Positions 26,142 through 40,115 of a stretch of DNA of 64,000 bases are shown one piece after another. Position 1 is the stretch's first letter. Each line of letters starts with the position of its first letter. The notes beneath the pieces were generated by a model that was not told the DNA's origin, did no database searches, and was given only the letters and a program-made list of their open reading frames with translations. The translations under genes and the position numbers were made by a program. This DNA comes from Crossaster papposus (Eukaryota; Echinodermata; Asteroidea; Velatida; Solasteridae), in NCBI GenBank assembly GCA_037893245.1, contig JBAIAA010001616.1, positions 23,685-87,684 on the forward strand, given 5' to 3'.

Positions 26142-28679
26142 CTTATGCACACTTCTTTCCCTTTACATATTTCTTATGCACACTTCTTTCCCTTTACATA
26201 TTTCTTATGCACACTTCTTTCCCTTTACATATTTCTTATGCACACTTCTTTCCCTTTACATATTTCTTATGCACACTTCTTTCCCTTTACATATTTCTTA
26301 TGCACACTTCTTTCCCTTTACATATTTCTTATGCACACTTCTTTCCCTTTACATATTTCTTATGCACACTTCTTTCCCTTTACATATTTCTTATGCACAC
26401 TTCTTTCCCTTTACATATTTCTTATGCACACTTCTTTCCCTTTACATATTTCTTATGCACACTTCTTTCCCTTTACATATTTCTTATGCACACTTCTTTC
26501 CCTTTACATATTTCTTATGCACACTTCTTTCCCTTAACATATTTCTTATGCACACTTCTTTCCCTTTACATATTTCTTATGCACACTTCTTTCCCTTTAC
26601 ATATTTCTTATGCACACTTCTTTCCCTTTACATATTTCTTATGCACACTTCTTTCCCTTTACATATTTCTTATGCACACTTCTTTCCCTTTACATATTTC
26701 TTATGCACACTTCTTTCCCTTTACATATTTCTTATGCACACTTCTTTCCCTTTACATATTTCTTATGCACACTTCTTTCCCTTTACATATTTCTTATGCA
26801 CACTTCTTTCCCTTTACATGTTTAACTCGAGGGCTTGTTCCCACATCATGTGTTTATTTCTTATGCACACTTCTTTCCCTTTACATATTTCTTATGCACA
26901 CTTCTTTCCCTTTACATATTTCTTATGCACACTTCTTTCCCTTTACATATTTCTTATGCACACTTCTTTCCCTTTACATATTTCTTATGCACACTTCTTT
27001 CCCTTTACATATTTCTTATGCACACTTCTTTCCCTTTACATATTTCTTATGCACACTTCTTTCCCTTTACATATTTCTTATGCACACTTCTTTCCCTTTA
27101 CATATTTCTTATGCACACTTCTTTCCCTTTAGATATTTCTTATGCACACTTCTTTCCCTTTACATATTCATTATGCACACTTCTTTCCCTTTACATATTT
27201 CTTATGCACACTTCTTTCCCTTTACATATTTCTTATGCACACTTCTTTCCCTTTATTATTTCTTATGCACACTTCTTTCCCTTTACATATTTCTTATGCA
27301 CACTTCTTTCCATTTACATATTTCTTATGCACACTTCTTTCCCTTTACATATTTCTTATGCACACTTCTTTCCCTTTACATATTTCTTATGCACACTTCT
27401 TTCCCTTTCATATTTCTTATGCACACTTCTTTCCCTTTACATATTTCTTATGCACACTTCTTTACCTTTACATAATTCTTATGCACACTTCTTTCCCTTT
27501 ACATATTTCTTATGCACACTTCTTTCCCTTTATATATTTCTTATGCACACTTCTTTCCCTTTACATATTTCTTATGCACACTTCTTTCCCTTTACATATT
27601 TCTTATGCACACTTCTTTCCCTTTACATATTTCTTATGCACACTTCTTTCCCTTTACATATTTCTTATGCACACTTCTTTCCCTTTACATGTTTAACTCG
27701 AGGGCTTGTTCCCACATCATGTGTTTATTTCTTATGCACACTTCTTTCCCTTTACATATTTCTTATGCACACTTCTTTCCCTTTACATATTTCTTATGCA
27801 CACTTCTTTCCCTTTACATATTTCTTATGCACACTTCTTTCCCTTTACATATTTCTTATGCACACTTCTTTCCCTTTACATATTTCTTATGCACACTTCT
27901 TTCCCTTTACATATTTCTTATGCACACTTCTTTCCCTTTACATATTTCTTATGCACACTTCTTTCCCTTTACATATTTCTTATGCACACTTCTTTCCCTT
28001 TATTATTTCTTATGCACACTTCTTTCCCTTTACATATTTCTTATGCACACTTCTTTCCATTTACATATTTCTTATGCACACTTCTTTCCCTTTACATATT
28101 TCTTATGCACACTTCTTTCCCTTTACATGTTTAACTCGAGGGCTTGTTCCCACATCATGTGTTTATTTCTTATGCACACTTCTTTCCCTTTACATATTTC
28201 TTATGCACACTTCTTTCCCTTTACATATTTCTTATGCACACTTCTTTCCCTTTACATATTTAACTCGAGGGCTTGTTCCCACATCATGTGTTTATTTCTT
28301 ATGCACACTTCTTTCCCTTTACATATTTCTTATGCACACTTCTTTCCCTTTACATATTTCTTATGCACACTTCTTTCCCTTTACATATTTCTTATGCACA
28401 CTTCTTTCCCTTTACATATTTCTTGTGCACACTTCTTTCCCTTTACATATTTCTTATGCACACTTCTTTCCCTTTACATATTTAACTCGAGGGCTTGTTC
28501 CCACATCATGTGTTTATTTCTTATGCACACTTCTTTCCCTTTACATATTTAACTCGAGGGCTTGTTCCCACATCATGTGTTTATTTCTTATGCACACTTC
28601 TTTCCCTTTACATATTTCTTATGCACACTTCTTTCCCTTTACATATTTCTTATGCACACTTCTTTCCCTTTACATATTT

Positions 28680-28715
28680 AACTCGAGGGCTTGTTCCCAC
28701 ATCATGTAATTATTT
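28680..28715 (+). repeat. 36-bp insert, CATGTAATTA variant
   Basis: Reads CATCATGTAATTATTTC; the standard is CATCATGTGTTTATTTC. Its B1 partner at 24852 is standard, so the change arose after the B1/B2 duplication. It breaks the outer pair of the CACAT/ATGTG dyad. Confidence 0.88.
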
Positions 28716-29159
28716 CTTATGCACACTTCTTTCCCTTTACATATTTCTTATGCACACTTCTTTCCCTTTACATATTTCTTATGCACACTTCTTTCCCTTT
28801 ACATATTTCTTATGCACACTTCTTTCCCTTTACATATTTCTTATGCACACTTCTTTCCCTTTACATATTTCTTATGCACACTTCTTTCCCTTTATATATT
28901 TCTTATGCACACTTCTTTCCCTTTACATATTTCTTATGCACATCTCTTTCCCTTTACATATTTAACTCGAGGGCTTGTTCCCACATCATGTGTTTATTTC
29001 TTATGCACACTTCTTTCCCTTTACATATTTAACTCGAGGGCTTGTTCCCACATCATGTGTTTATTTCTTATGCACACTTCTTTCCCTTTACATATTTCTT
29101 ATGCACACTTCTTTCCCTTTACATATTTTGTATGCACACTTCTTTCCCTTTACATATTT

Positions 29160-29195
29160 AACTCGAGGGCTTGTTCCCACATCATGTCTTTATTT
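29160..29195 (+). repeat. 36-bp insert, CATGTCTTTA variant (B3)
   Basis: Same dyad change as 19426 and 25265. It lies 3,895 bp after the B2 copy, which is 3,828 + 67: B3 has one extra insert plus one unit (at 29031) that B2 lacks. Confidence 0.9.
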
Positions 29196-29783
29196 CTTAT
29201 GCACACTTCTTTCCCTTTACATATTTCTTATGCACACTTCTTTCCCTTTACATATTTCTTATGCACACTTCTTTCCCTTTACATATTTTTTATGCACACT
29301 TCTTTCCCTTTACATATTTCTTATGCACACTTCTTTCCCTTTACATATTTCTTATGCACACTTCTTTCCCTTTACATATGTCTTATGCACACTTCTTTCC
29401 CTTTACATATTTCTTATGCACACTTCTTTCCCTTTACATATTTCTTATGCACACTTCTTTCCCTTTACATATTTCTTATGCACACTTCTTTCCCTTTACA
29501 TATTTCTTATGCACACTTCTTTCCCTTTACATATTTCTTATGCACACTTCTTTCCCTTTACATATTTCTTATGCACACTTCTTTCCCTTTACATATTTCT
29601 TATGCACACTTCTTTCCCTTTACATATTTCTTAGGCACACTTCTTTCCCTTTACATATTTCTTATGCACACTTCTTTCCCTTTACATATTTCTTATGCAC
29701 ACTTCTTTCCCTTTACATATTTCTTATGCACACTTCTTTCCCTTTATTATTTCTTATGCACACTTCTTTCCCTTTACATATTT

Positions 29784-29819
29784 AACTCGAGGGCTTGTCC
29801 CGACATCATGTGTTTATTT
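29784..29819 (+). repeat. 36-bp insert, CCCGAC variant (B3)
   Basis: Last CCCGAC insert in the window. It lies 39 bp after a TTTATTATTTC unit, with TTAGGCAC about 150 bp upstream. Confidence 0.93.
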
Positions 29820-32800
29820 CTTATGCACACTTCTTTCCCTTTACATATTTCTTATGCACACTTCTTTCCCTTTACATATTTCTTATGCACACTTCTTTCC
29901 CTTTACATATTTCTTATGCACACTTCTTTCCCTTTACATATTTCTTATGCACACTTCTTTCCCTTTACATATTTCTTATGCACACTTCTTTCCCTTTACA
30001 TATTTCTTATGCACACTTCTTTCCCTTTACATATTTCTTATGCACACTTCTTTCCCTTTACATATTTCTTATGCACACTTCTTTCCCTTTACATATTTCT
30101 TATGCACACTTCTTTCCCTTTACATATTTCTTATGCACACTTCTTTCCCTTTACATATTTCTTATGCACACTTCTTTCCCTTTACATATTTCTTATGCAC
30201 ACTTCTTTCCCTTAACATATTTCTTATGCACACTTCTTTCCCTTTACATATTTCTTATGCACACTTCTTTCCCTTTACATATTTCTTATGCACACTTCTT
30301 TCCCTTTACATATTTCTTATGCACACTTCTTTCCCTTTACATATTTCTTATGCACACTTCTTTCCCTTTACATATTTCTTATGCACACTTCTTTCCCTTT
30401 ACATATTTCTTATGCACACTTCTTTCCCTTTACATGTTTAACTCGAGGGCTTGTTCCCACATCATGTGTTTATTTCTTATGCACACTTCTTTCCCTTTAC
30501 ATATTTCTTATGCACACTTCTTTCCCTTTACATATTTCTTATGCACACTTCTTTCCCTTTACATATTTCTTATGCACACTTCTTTCCCTTTACATATTTC
30601 TTATGCACACTTCTTTCCCTTTACATATTTCTTATGCACACTTCTTTCCCTTTACATATTTCTTATGCACACTTCTTTCCCTTTACATATTTCTTATGCA
30701 CACTTCTTTCCCTTTACATATTTCTTATGCACACTTCTTTCCCTTTAGATATTTCTTATGCACACTTCTTTCCCTTTACATATTCATTATGCACACTTCT
30801 TTCCCTTTACATATTTCTTATGCACACTTCTTTCCCTTTACATATTTCTTATGCACACTTCTTTCCCTTTATTATTTCTTATGCACACTTCTTTCCCTTT
30901 ACATATTTCTTATGCACACTTCTTTCCATTTACATATTTCTTATGCACACTTCTTTCCCTTTACATATTTCTTATGCACACTTCTTTCCCTTTACATATT
31001 TCTTATGCACACTTCTTTCCCTTTCATATTTCTTATGCACACTTCTTTCCCTTTACATATTTCTTATGCACACTTCTTTACCTTTACATAATTCTTATGC
31101 ACACTTCTTTCCCTTTACATATTTCTTATGCACACTTCTTTCCCTTTACATATTTCTTATGCACACTTCTTTCCCTTTATATATTTCTTATGCACACTTC
31201 TTTCCCTTTACATATTTCTTATGCACACTTCTTTCCCTTTACATATTTCTTATGCACACTTCTTTCCCTTTACATATTTCTTATGCACACTTCTTTCCCT
31301 TTACATATTTCTTATGCACACTTCTTTCCCTTTACATGTTTAACTCGAGGGCTTGTTCCCACATCATGTGTTTATTTCTTATGCACACTTCTTTCCCTTT
31401 ACATATTTCTTATGCACACTTCTTTCCCTTTACATATTTCTTATGCACACTTCTTTCCCTTTACATATTTCTTATGCACACTTCTTTCCCTTTACATATT
31501 TCTTATGCACACTTCTTTCCCTTTACATATTTCTTATGCACACTTCTTTCCCTTTACATATTTCTTATGCACACTTCTTTCCCTTTACATATTTCTTATG
31601 CACACTTCTTTCCCTTTACATATTTCTTATGCACACTTCTTTCCCTTTATTATTTCTTATGCACACTTCTTTCCCTTTACATATTTCTTATGCACACTTC
31701 TTTCCATTTACATATTTCTTATGCACACTTCTTTCCCTTTACATATTTCTTATGCACACTTCTTTCCCTTTACATATTTCTTATGCACACTTCTTTCCCT
31801 TTATTATTTCTTATGCACACTTCTTTCCCTTTACATATTTCTTATGCACACTTCTTTACCTTTACATAATTCTTATGCACACTTCTTTCCCTTTACATAT
31901 TTCTTATGCACACTTCTTTCCCTTTACATATTTCTTATGCACACTTCTTTCCCTTTATATATTTCTTATGCACACTTCTTTCCCTTTACATATTTCTTAT
32001 GCACACTTCTTTCCCTTTACATATTTAACTCGAGGGCTTGTTCCCACATCATGTGTTTATTTCTTATGCACACTTCTTTCCCTTTACATATTTAACTCGA
32101 GGGCTTGTTCCCACATCATGTGTTTATTTCTTATGCACAATTCTTTCCCTTTACATATTTCTTATGCACACTTCTTTCCCTTTACATATTTCTTATGCAC
32201 ACTTCTTTCCCTTTACATATTTAACTCGAGGGCTTGTTCCCACATCATGTGTTTATTTCTTATGCACACTTCTTTCCCTTTACATATTTCTTATGCACAC
32301 TTCTTTCCCTTTACATATTTATTATGCACACTTCTTTCCCTTTACATATTTCTTATGCACACTTCTTTCCCTTTATTATTTCTTATGCACACTTCTTTCC
32401 CTTTACATATTTCTTATGCACACTTCTTTCCCTTTACATATTTCTTATGCACACTTCTTTCCCTTTACATATTTCTTATGCACACTTCTTTCCCTTTACA
32501 TATTTCTTATGCACACTTCTTTCCCTTTATTATTTCTTATGCACACTTCTTTCCCTTTACATATTTCTTATGCACACTTCTTTCCCTTTACATATTTCTT
32601 ATGCACACTTCTTTCCCTTTACATATTTCTTATGCACACTTCTTTCCCTTTACATATTTCTTATGCACACTTCTTTATCTTTATATATTTCTTATGCACA
32701 CTTCTTTCCCTTTACATATTTCTTATGCACACTTCTTTCCCTTTACATATTTAACTCGAGGGCTTGTTCCCACATCATGTGTTTATTTCTTATGCACACT

Positions 32801-33790
32801 TCTTTCCCTTTACATATTTAACTCGAGGGCTTGTTCCCACATCATGTGTTTATTTCTTATGCACACTTCTTTCCCTTTACATATTTATTATGCACACTTC
32901 TTTCCCTTTACATATTTCTTATGCACACTTCTTTCCCTTTACATATTTAACTCGAGGGCTTGTTCCCACATCATGTGTTTATTTCTTATGCACACTTCTT
33001 TCCCTTTACATATTTCTTATGCACACTTCTTTCCCTTTACATATTTCTTATGCACACTTCTTTCCCTTTACATATTTCTTATGCACACTTCTTTCCCTTT
33101 ACATATTTCTTATGCACACTTCTTTACCTTTACATATTTCTTATGCACACTTCTTTCCCTTTACATATTTCTTATGCACACTTCTTTCCCTTTACATATT
33201 TCTTATGCACACTTCTTTCCCTTTACATATTTCTTATGCACACTTCTTTCCCTTTACATATTTCTTATGCACACTTCTTTCCCTTTACATATTTTGTATG
33301 CACACTTCTTTCTCTTTACATATTTCTTATGCACACTTCTTTCCCTTTACATATTTCTTATGCACACTTCTTTCCCTTTACATATTTCTTATGCACACTT
33401 CTTTCCCTTTACATATTTCTTATGCACACTTCTTTCCCTTTACATATTTCTTATGCACACTTCTTTCCCTTTACATATTTCTTATGCACACTTCTTTCCC
33501 TTTACATATTTCTTATGCACACTTCTTTCCCTTTACATATTTCTTATGCACACTTCTTTCCCTTTACATATTTCTTATGCACACTTCTTTCCCTTTACAT
33601 ATTTCTTATGCACACTTCTTTCCCTTTACATATTTCTTATGCACACTTCTTTCCCTTTACATATTTCTTATGCACACTTCTTTCCCTTTACATATTTCTT
33701 ATGCACACTTCTTTCCCTTTACATATTTCTTATGCACACTTCTTTCCCTTTACATATTTCTTATGCACACTTCTTTCCCTTTACATGTTT

Positions 33791-35922
33791 AACTCGAGGG
33801 CTTGTTCCCACATCATGTGTTTATTTCTTATGCACACTTCTTTCCCTTTACATATTTCTTATGCACACTTCTTTCCCTTTACATATTTCTTATGCACACT
33901 TCTTTCCCTTTACATATTTAACTCGAGGGCTTGTTCCCACATCATGTGTTTATTTCTTATGCACACTTCTTTCCCTTTACATATTTCTTATGCACACTTC
34001 TTTCCCTTTACATATTTCTTATGCACACTTCTTTCCCTTTACATATTTCTTATGCACACTTCTTTCCCTTTACATATTTCTTATGCACACTTCTTTCCCT
34101 TTACATATTTCTTATGCACACTTCTTTCCCTTTACATATTTAACTCGAGGGCTTGTTCCCACATCATGTGTTTATTTCTTATGCACACTTCTTTCCCTTT
34201 ACATATTTAACTCGAGGGCTTGTTCCCACATCATGTGTTTATTTCTTATGCACACTTCTTTCCCTTTACATATTTCTTATGCACACTTCTTTCCCTTTAC
34301 ATATTTCTTATGCACACTTCTTTCCCTTTACATATTTAACTCGAGGGCTTGTTCCCACATCATGTGTTTATTTCTTATGCACACTTCTTTCCCTTTACAT
34401 ATTTCTTATGCACACTTCTTTCCCTTTACATATTTCTTATGCACACTTCTTTCCCTTTACATATTTCTTATGCACACTTCTTTCCCTTTACATATTTCTT
34501 ATGCACACTTCTTTCCTTTACATATTTCTTATGCACACTTCTTTCCCTTTACATATTTCTTATGCACACTTCTTTCCCTTTACATATTTCTTATGCACAC
34601 TTCTTTCCCTTTACATATTTCTTATGCACACTTCTTTCCCTTTACATATTTCTTATGCACACTTCTTTCCCTTTACATATTTCTTATGCACACTTCTTTC
34701 CCTTTACATATTTCTTATGCACACTTCTTTCCCTTTACATATTTCTTATGCACACTTCTTTCCCTTTACATATTTCTTATGCACACTTCTTTCCCTTTAC
34801 ATATTTCTTATGCACACTTCTTTCCCTTTACATATTTCTTATGCACACTTCTTTCCCTTTACATATTTCTTATGCACACTTCTTTCCCTTTACATATTTC
34901 TTATGCACACTTCTTTCCCTTTACATATTTCTTATGCACACTTCTTTCCCTTTACATATTTCTTATGCACACTTCTTTCCCTTTACATATTTCTTATGCA
35001 CACTTCTTTCCCTTTACATATTTCTTATGCACACTTCTTTCCCTTTACATATTTCTTATGCACACTTCTTTCCCTTTACATATTTCTTATGCACACTTCT
35101 TTCCCTTTACATATTTCTTATGCACACTTCTTTCCCTTTACATATTTCTTATGCACACTTCTTTCCCTTTACATATTTCTTATGCACACTTCTTTCCCTT
35201 TACATATTTCTTATGCACACTTCTTTCCCTTTACATATTTCTTATGCACACTTCTTTCCCTTTACATATTTCTTATGCACACTTCTTTCCCTTTACATAT
35301 TTCTTATGCACACTTCTTTCCCTTTACATATTTCTTATGCACACTTCTTTCCCTTTACATATTTCTTATGCACACTTCTTTCCCTTTACATATTTCTTAT
35401 GCACACTTCTTTCCCTTTACATATTTCTTATGCACACTTCTTTCCCTTTACATATTTCGTATGCACACTTCTTTCCCTTTACATATTTCTTATGCACACT
35501 TCTTTCCCTTTACATATTTCTTATGCACACTTCTTTCCCTTTACATATTTCTTATGCACACTTCTTTCCCTTTACATATTTCTTATGCACACTTCTTTCC
35601 CTTTACATATTTCTTATGCACACTTCTTTCCCTTTACATATTTCTTATGCACACTTCTTTCCCTTTACATATTTCTTATGCACACTTCTTTCCCTTTACA
35701 TATTTCTTATGCACACTTCTTTCCCTTTACATATTTCTTATGCACACTTCTTTCCCTTTACATATTTCTTATGCACACTTCTTTCCCTTTACATATTTCT
35801 TATGCACACTTCTTTCCCTTTACATATTTCTTATGCACACTTCTTTCCCTTTACATATTTCTTATGCACACTTCTTTCCCTTTACATATTTCTTATGCAC
35901 ACTTCTTTCCCTTTACATGTTT
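33791..35922 (+). repeat. Higher-order repeat D, copy 1 (2,132 bp)
   Basis: Insert starts: 33791, 33920, 34142, 34209, 34338. Units between: 3, 6, 1, 3, 50. The first insert is preceded by CATGTTT. The 50-unit run has a 1-bp-short unit near 34515 (CTTTCCTTTAC) and a TTTCGTATGC variant at 35459. The 3-6-1-3 cassette is also found at the ends of B1 (24305) and B2 (28133), so D grew out of the right part of block B. Confidence 0.9.
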
Positions 35923-37621
35923 AACTCGAGGGCTTGTTCCCACATCATGTGTTTATTTCTTATGCACACTTCTTTCCCTTTACATATTTCTTATGCACAC
36001 TTCTTTCCCTTTACATATTTCTTATGCACACTTCTTTCCCTTTACATATTTAACTCGAGGGCTTGTTCCCACATCATGTGTTTATTTCTTATGCACACTT
36101 CTTTCCCTTTACATATTTCTTATGCACACTTCTTTCCCTTTACATATTTCTTATGCACACTTCTTTCCCTTTACATATTTCTTATGCACACTTCTTTCCC
36201 TTTACATATTTCTTATGCACACTTCTTTCCCTTTACATATTTCTTATGCACACTTCTTTCCCTTTACATATTTAACTCGAGGGCTTGTTCCCACATCATG
36301 TGTTTATTTCTTATGCACACTTCTTTCCCTTTACATATTTAACTCGAGGGCTTGTTCCCACATCATGTGTTTATTTCTTATGCACACTTCTTTCCCTTTA
36401 CATATTTCTTATGCACACTTCTTTCCCTTTACATATTTCTTATGCACACTTCTTTCCCTTTACATATTTAACTCGAGGGCTTGTTCCCACATCATGTGTT
36501 TATTTCTTATGCACACTTCTTTCCCTTTACATATTTCTTATGCACACTTCTTTCCCTTTACATATTTCTTATGCACACTTCTTTCCCTTTACATATTTCT
36601 TATGCACACTTCTTTCCCTTTACATATTTCTTATGCACACTTCTTTCCCTTTACATATTTCTTATGCACACTTCTTTCCCTTTACATATTTCTTATGCAC
36701 ACTTCTTTCCCTTTACATATTTCTTATGCACACTTCTTTCCCTTTACATATTTCTTATGCACACTTCTTTCCCTTTACATATTTCTTATGCACACTTCTT
36801 TCCCTTTACATATTTCTTATGCACACTTCTTTCCCTTTACATATTTCTTATGCACACTTCTTTCCCTTTACATATTTCTTATGCACACTTCTTTCCCTTT
36901 ACATATTTCTTATGCACACTTCTTTCCCTTTACATATTTCTTATGCACACTTCTTTCCCTTTACATATTTCTTATGCACACTTCTTTCCCTTTACATATT
37001 TCTTATGCACACTTCTTTCCCTTTACATATTTCTTATGCACACTTCTTTCCCTTTACATATTTCTTATGCACACTTCTTTCCCTTTACATATTTCTTATG
37101 CACACTTCTTTCCCTTTACATATTTTGTATGCACACTTCTTTCCCTTTACATATTTCTTATGCACACTTCTTTCCCTTTACATATTTCTTATGCACACTT
37201 CTTTCCCTTTACATATTTCTTATGCACACTTCTTTCCCTTTACATATTTCTTATGCACACTTCTTTCCCTTTACATATTTCTTATGCACACTTCTTTCCC
37301 TTTACATATTTCTTATGCACACTTCTTTCCCTTTACATATTTCTTATGCACACTTCTTTCCCTTTACACATTTCTTATGCACACTTCTTTCCCTTTACAT
37401 ATTTCTTATGCACACTTCTTTCCCTTTACATATTTCTTATGCACACTTCTTTCCCTTTACATATTTCTTATGCACACTTCTTTCCCTTTACATATTTCTT
37501 ATGCACACTTCTTTCCCTTTACATATTACTTATGCACACTTCTTTCCCTTTACATATTTCTTATGCACACTTCTTTCCCTTTACATATTTCTTATGCACA
37601 CTTCTTTCCCTTTACATGTTT
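35923..37621 (+). repeat. Higher-order repeat D, copy 2 (1,699 bp)
   Basis: Insert starts: 35923, 36052, 36274, 36341, 36470. Units between: 3, 6, 1, 3, 36. CATGTTT precedes the first insert. The TATTTTGTATGC variant (37127) lies 491 bp before the next CATG. Private changes: TACACATTTC about 37370, ATATTACTTATG about 37528. Confidence 0.92.
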
Positions 37622-38917
37622 AACTCGAGGGCTTGTTCCCACATCATGTGTTTATTTCTTATGCACACTTCTTTCCCTTTACATATTTCTTATGCACACT
37701 TCTTTCCCTTTACATATTTCTTATGCACACTTCTTTCCCTTTACATATTTAACTCGAGGGCTTGTTCCCACATCATGTGTTTATTTCTTATGCACACTTC
37801 TTTCCCTTTACATATTTCTTATGCACACTTCTTTCCCTTTACATATTTCTTATGCACACTTCTTTCCCTTTACATATTTCTTATGCACACTTCTTTCCCT
37901 TTACATATTTCTTATGCACACTTCTTTCCCTTTACATATTTCTTATGCACACTTCTTTCCCTTTACATATTTAACTCGAGGGCTTGTTCCCACATCATGT
38001 GTTTATTTCTTATGCACACTTCTTTCCCTTTACATATTTAACTCGAGGGCTTGTTCCCACATCATGTGTTTATTTCTTATGCACACTTCTTTCCCTTTAC
38101 ATATTTCTTATGCACACTTCTTTCCCTTTACATATTTCTTATGCACACTTCTTTCCCTTTACATATTTAACTCGAGGGCTTGTTCCCACATCATGTGTTT
38201 ATTTCTTATGTACACTTCTTTCCCTTTACATATTTCTTATGCACACTTCTTTCCCTTTACATATTTCTTATGCACACTTCTTTCCCTTTACATATTTCTT
38301 ATGCACACTTCTTTCCCTTTACATATTTCTTATGCACACTTCTTTCCCTTTACATATTTCTTATGCACACTTCTTTCCCTTTACATATTTCTTATGCACA
38401 CTTCTTTCCCTTTACATATTTCTTATGCACACTTCTTTCCCTTTACATATTTCTTATGCACACTTCTTTCCCTTTACATATTTCTTATGCACACTTCTTT
38501 CCCTTTACATATTTCTTATGCACACTTCTTTCCCTTTACATATTTCTTATGCACACTTCTTTCCCTTTACATATTTCTTATGCACACTTCTTTCCCTTTA
38601 CATATTTCTTATGCACACTTCTTTCCCTTTACATATTTCTTATGCACACTTCTTTCCCTTTACATATTTCTTATGCACACTTCTTTCCCTTTACATATTT
38701 CTTATGCACACTTCTTTCCCTTTACATATTTCTTATGCACACTTCTTTCCCTTTACATATTTCTTATGCACACTTCTTTCCCTTTACATATTTCTTATGC
38801 ACACTTCTTTCCCTTTACATATTTCTTATGCACACTTCTTTCCCTTTACATATTTCTTATGCACACTTCTTTCCCTTTACATATTTCTTATGCACACTTC
38901 TTTCCCTTTACATATTT
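37622..38917 (+). repeat. Higher-order repeat D, copy 3 (1,296 bp)
   Basis: Insert starts: 37622, 37751, 37973, 38040, 38169. Units between: 3, 6, 1, 3, 23. CATGTTT precedes the first insert. TATGTACACTT at about 38208 is private. The long run is shorter than in copies 1 and 2 and lacks the TTTTGTATGC unit. Confidence 0.9.
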
Positions 38918-40115
38918 AACTCGAGGGCTTGTTCCCACATCATGTGTTTATTTCTTATGCACACTTCTTTCCCTTTACATATTTCTTATGCACACTTCTT
39001 TCCCTTTACATATTTCTTATGCACACTTCTTTCCCTTTACATATTTCTTATGCACACTTCTTTCCCTTTACATATTTCTTATGCACACTTCTTTCCCTTT
39101 ACATATTTCTTATGCACACTTCTTTCCCTTTACATATTTAACTCGAGGGCTTGTTCCCACATCATGTGTTTATTTCTTATGCACACTTCTTTCCCTTTAC
39201 ATATTTAACTCGAGGGCTTGTTCCCACATCATGTGTTTATTTCTTATGCACACTTCTTTCCCTTTACATATTTCTTATGCACACTTCTTTCCCTTTACAT
39301 ATTTCTTATGCACACTTCTTTCCCTTTACATATTTAACTCGAGGGCTTGTTCCCACATCATGTGTTTATTTCTTATGCACACTTCTTTCCCTTTACATAT
39401 TTCTTATGCACACTTCTTTCCCTTTACATATTTCTTATGCACACTTCTTTCCCTTTACATATTTCTTATGCACACTTCTTTCCCTTTACATATTTCTTAT
39501 GCACACTTCTTTCCCTTTACATATTTCTTATGCACACTTCTTTCCCTTTACATATTTCTTATGCACACTTCTTTCCCTTTACATATTTCTTATGCACACT
39601 TCTTTCCCTTTACATATTTCTTATGCACACTTCTTTCCCTTTACATATTTCTTATGCACACTTCTTTCCCTTTACATATTTCTTATGCACACTTCTTTCC
39701 CTTTACATATTTCTTATGCACACTTCTTTCCCTTTACATATTTCTTATGCACACTTCTTTCCCTTTACATATTTCTTATGCACACTTCTTTCCCTTTACA
39801 TATTTCTTATGCACACTTCTTTCCCTTTACATATTTCTTATGCACACTTCTTTCTCTTTACATATTTCTTATGCACACTTCTTTCCCTTTACATATTTCT
39901 TATGCACACTTCTTTCCCTTTACATATTTCTTATGCACACTTCTTTCCCTTTACATATTTCTTATGCACACTTCTTTCCCTTTACATATTTCTTATGCAC
40001 ACTTCTTTCCCTTTACATATTTCTTATGCACACTTCTTTCCCTTTACATATTTCTTATGCACACTTCTTTCCCTTTACATATTTCTTATGCACACTTCTT
40101 TCCCTTTACATATTT
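38918..40115 (+). repeat. Higher-order repeat D, copy 4, lacking its first 3-unit step
   Basis: Insert starts: 38918, 39140, 39207, 39336. Units between: 6, 1, 3, 24. The CATGTTT insert and the first 3 units of the cassette are missing and 38918 has the ordinary CATATTT lead-in, as if recombination joined the preceding 23-unit run directly to the second insert of the cassette. Confidence 0.88.

Larger units (their letters stand above)
25136..28963 (+). repeat. Higher-order block B2 (3,828 bp), deletion form of B1
   Basis: Insert starts: 25136, 25265, 26106, 26824, 27695, 28133, 28262, 28484, 28551, 28680. Units between: 3, 26, 22, 27, 13, 3, 6, 1, 3, 8. The CATGTTT inserts 27695 and 28133 correspond to 21856 and 24305 of B1. 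B1 has 2,449 bp between them and B2 has 438. The 2,011-bp difference equals six inserts (216 bp) plus 58 units (1,798 bp), minus 3 bp from 1-bp-short units. The stretch 24305-25135 of B1 recurs at +3,828 bp, including TTCTTGTGCAC and CACATCTCTTT. Confidence 0.92.
28964..33790 (+). repeat. Higher-order block B3 (4,827 bp)
   Basis: Insert starts: 28964, 29031, 29160, 29784, 30440, 31342, 32027, 32094, 32223, 32753, 32820, 32949. Units between: 1, 3, 19, 20, 28, 21, 1, 3, 16, 1, 3, 26. From 30440 on, every insert and every marker I checked lies exactly 9,486 bp after its B1 partner: CATGTTT at 21852/31338 and 24301/33787, CATAATTC at 22381/31867, TTTATCTTTATATA at 23191/32677. Private changes include ATATTTATTATG at about 32320 and about 32888, and TTTCTCTTTAC at about 33312. 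Confidence 0.92.
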
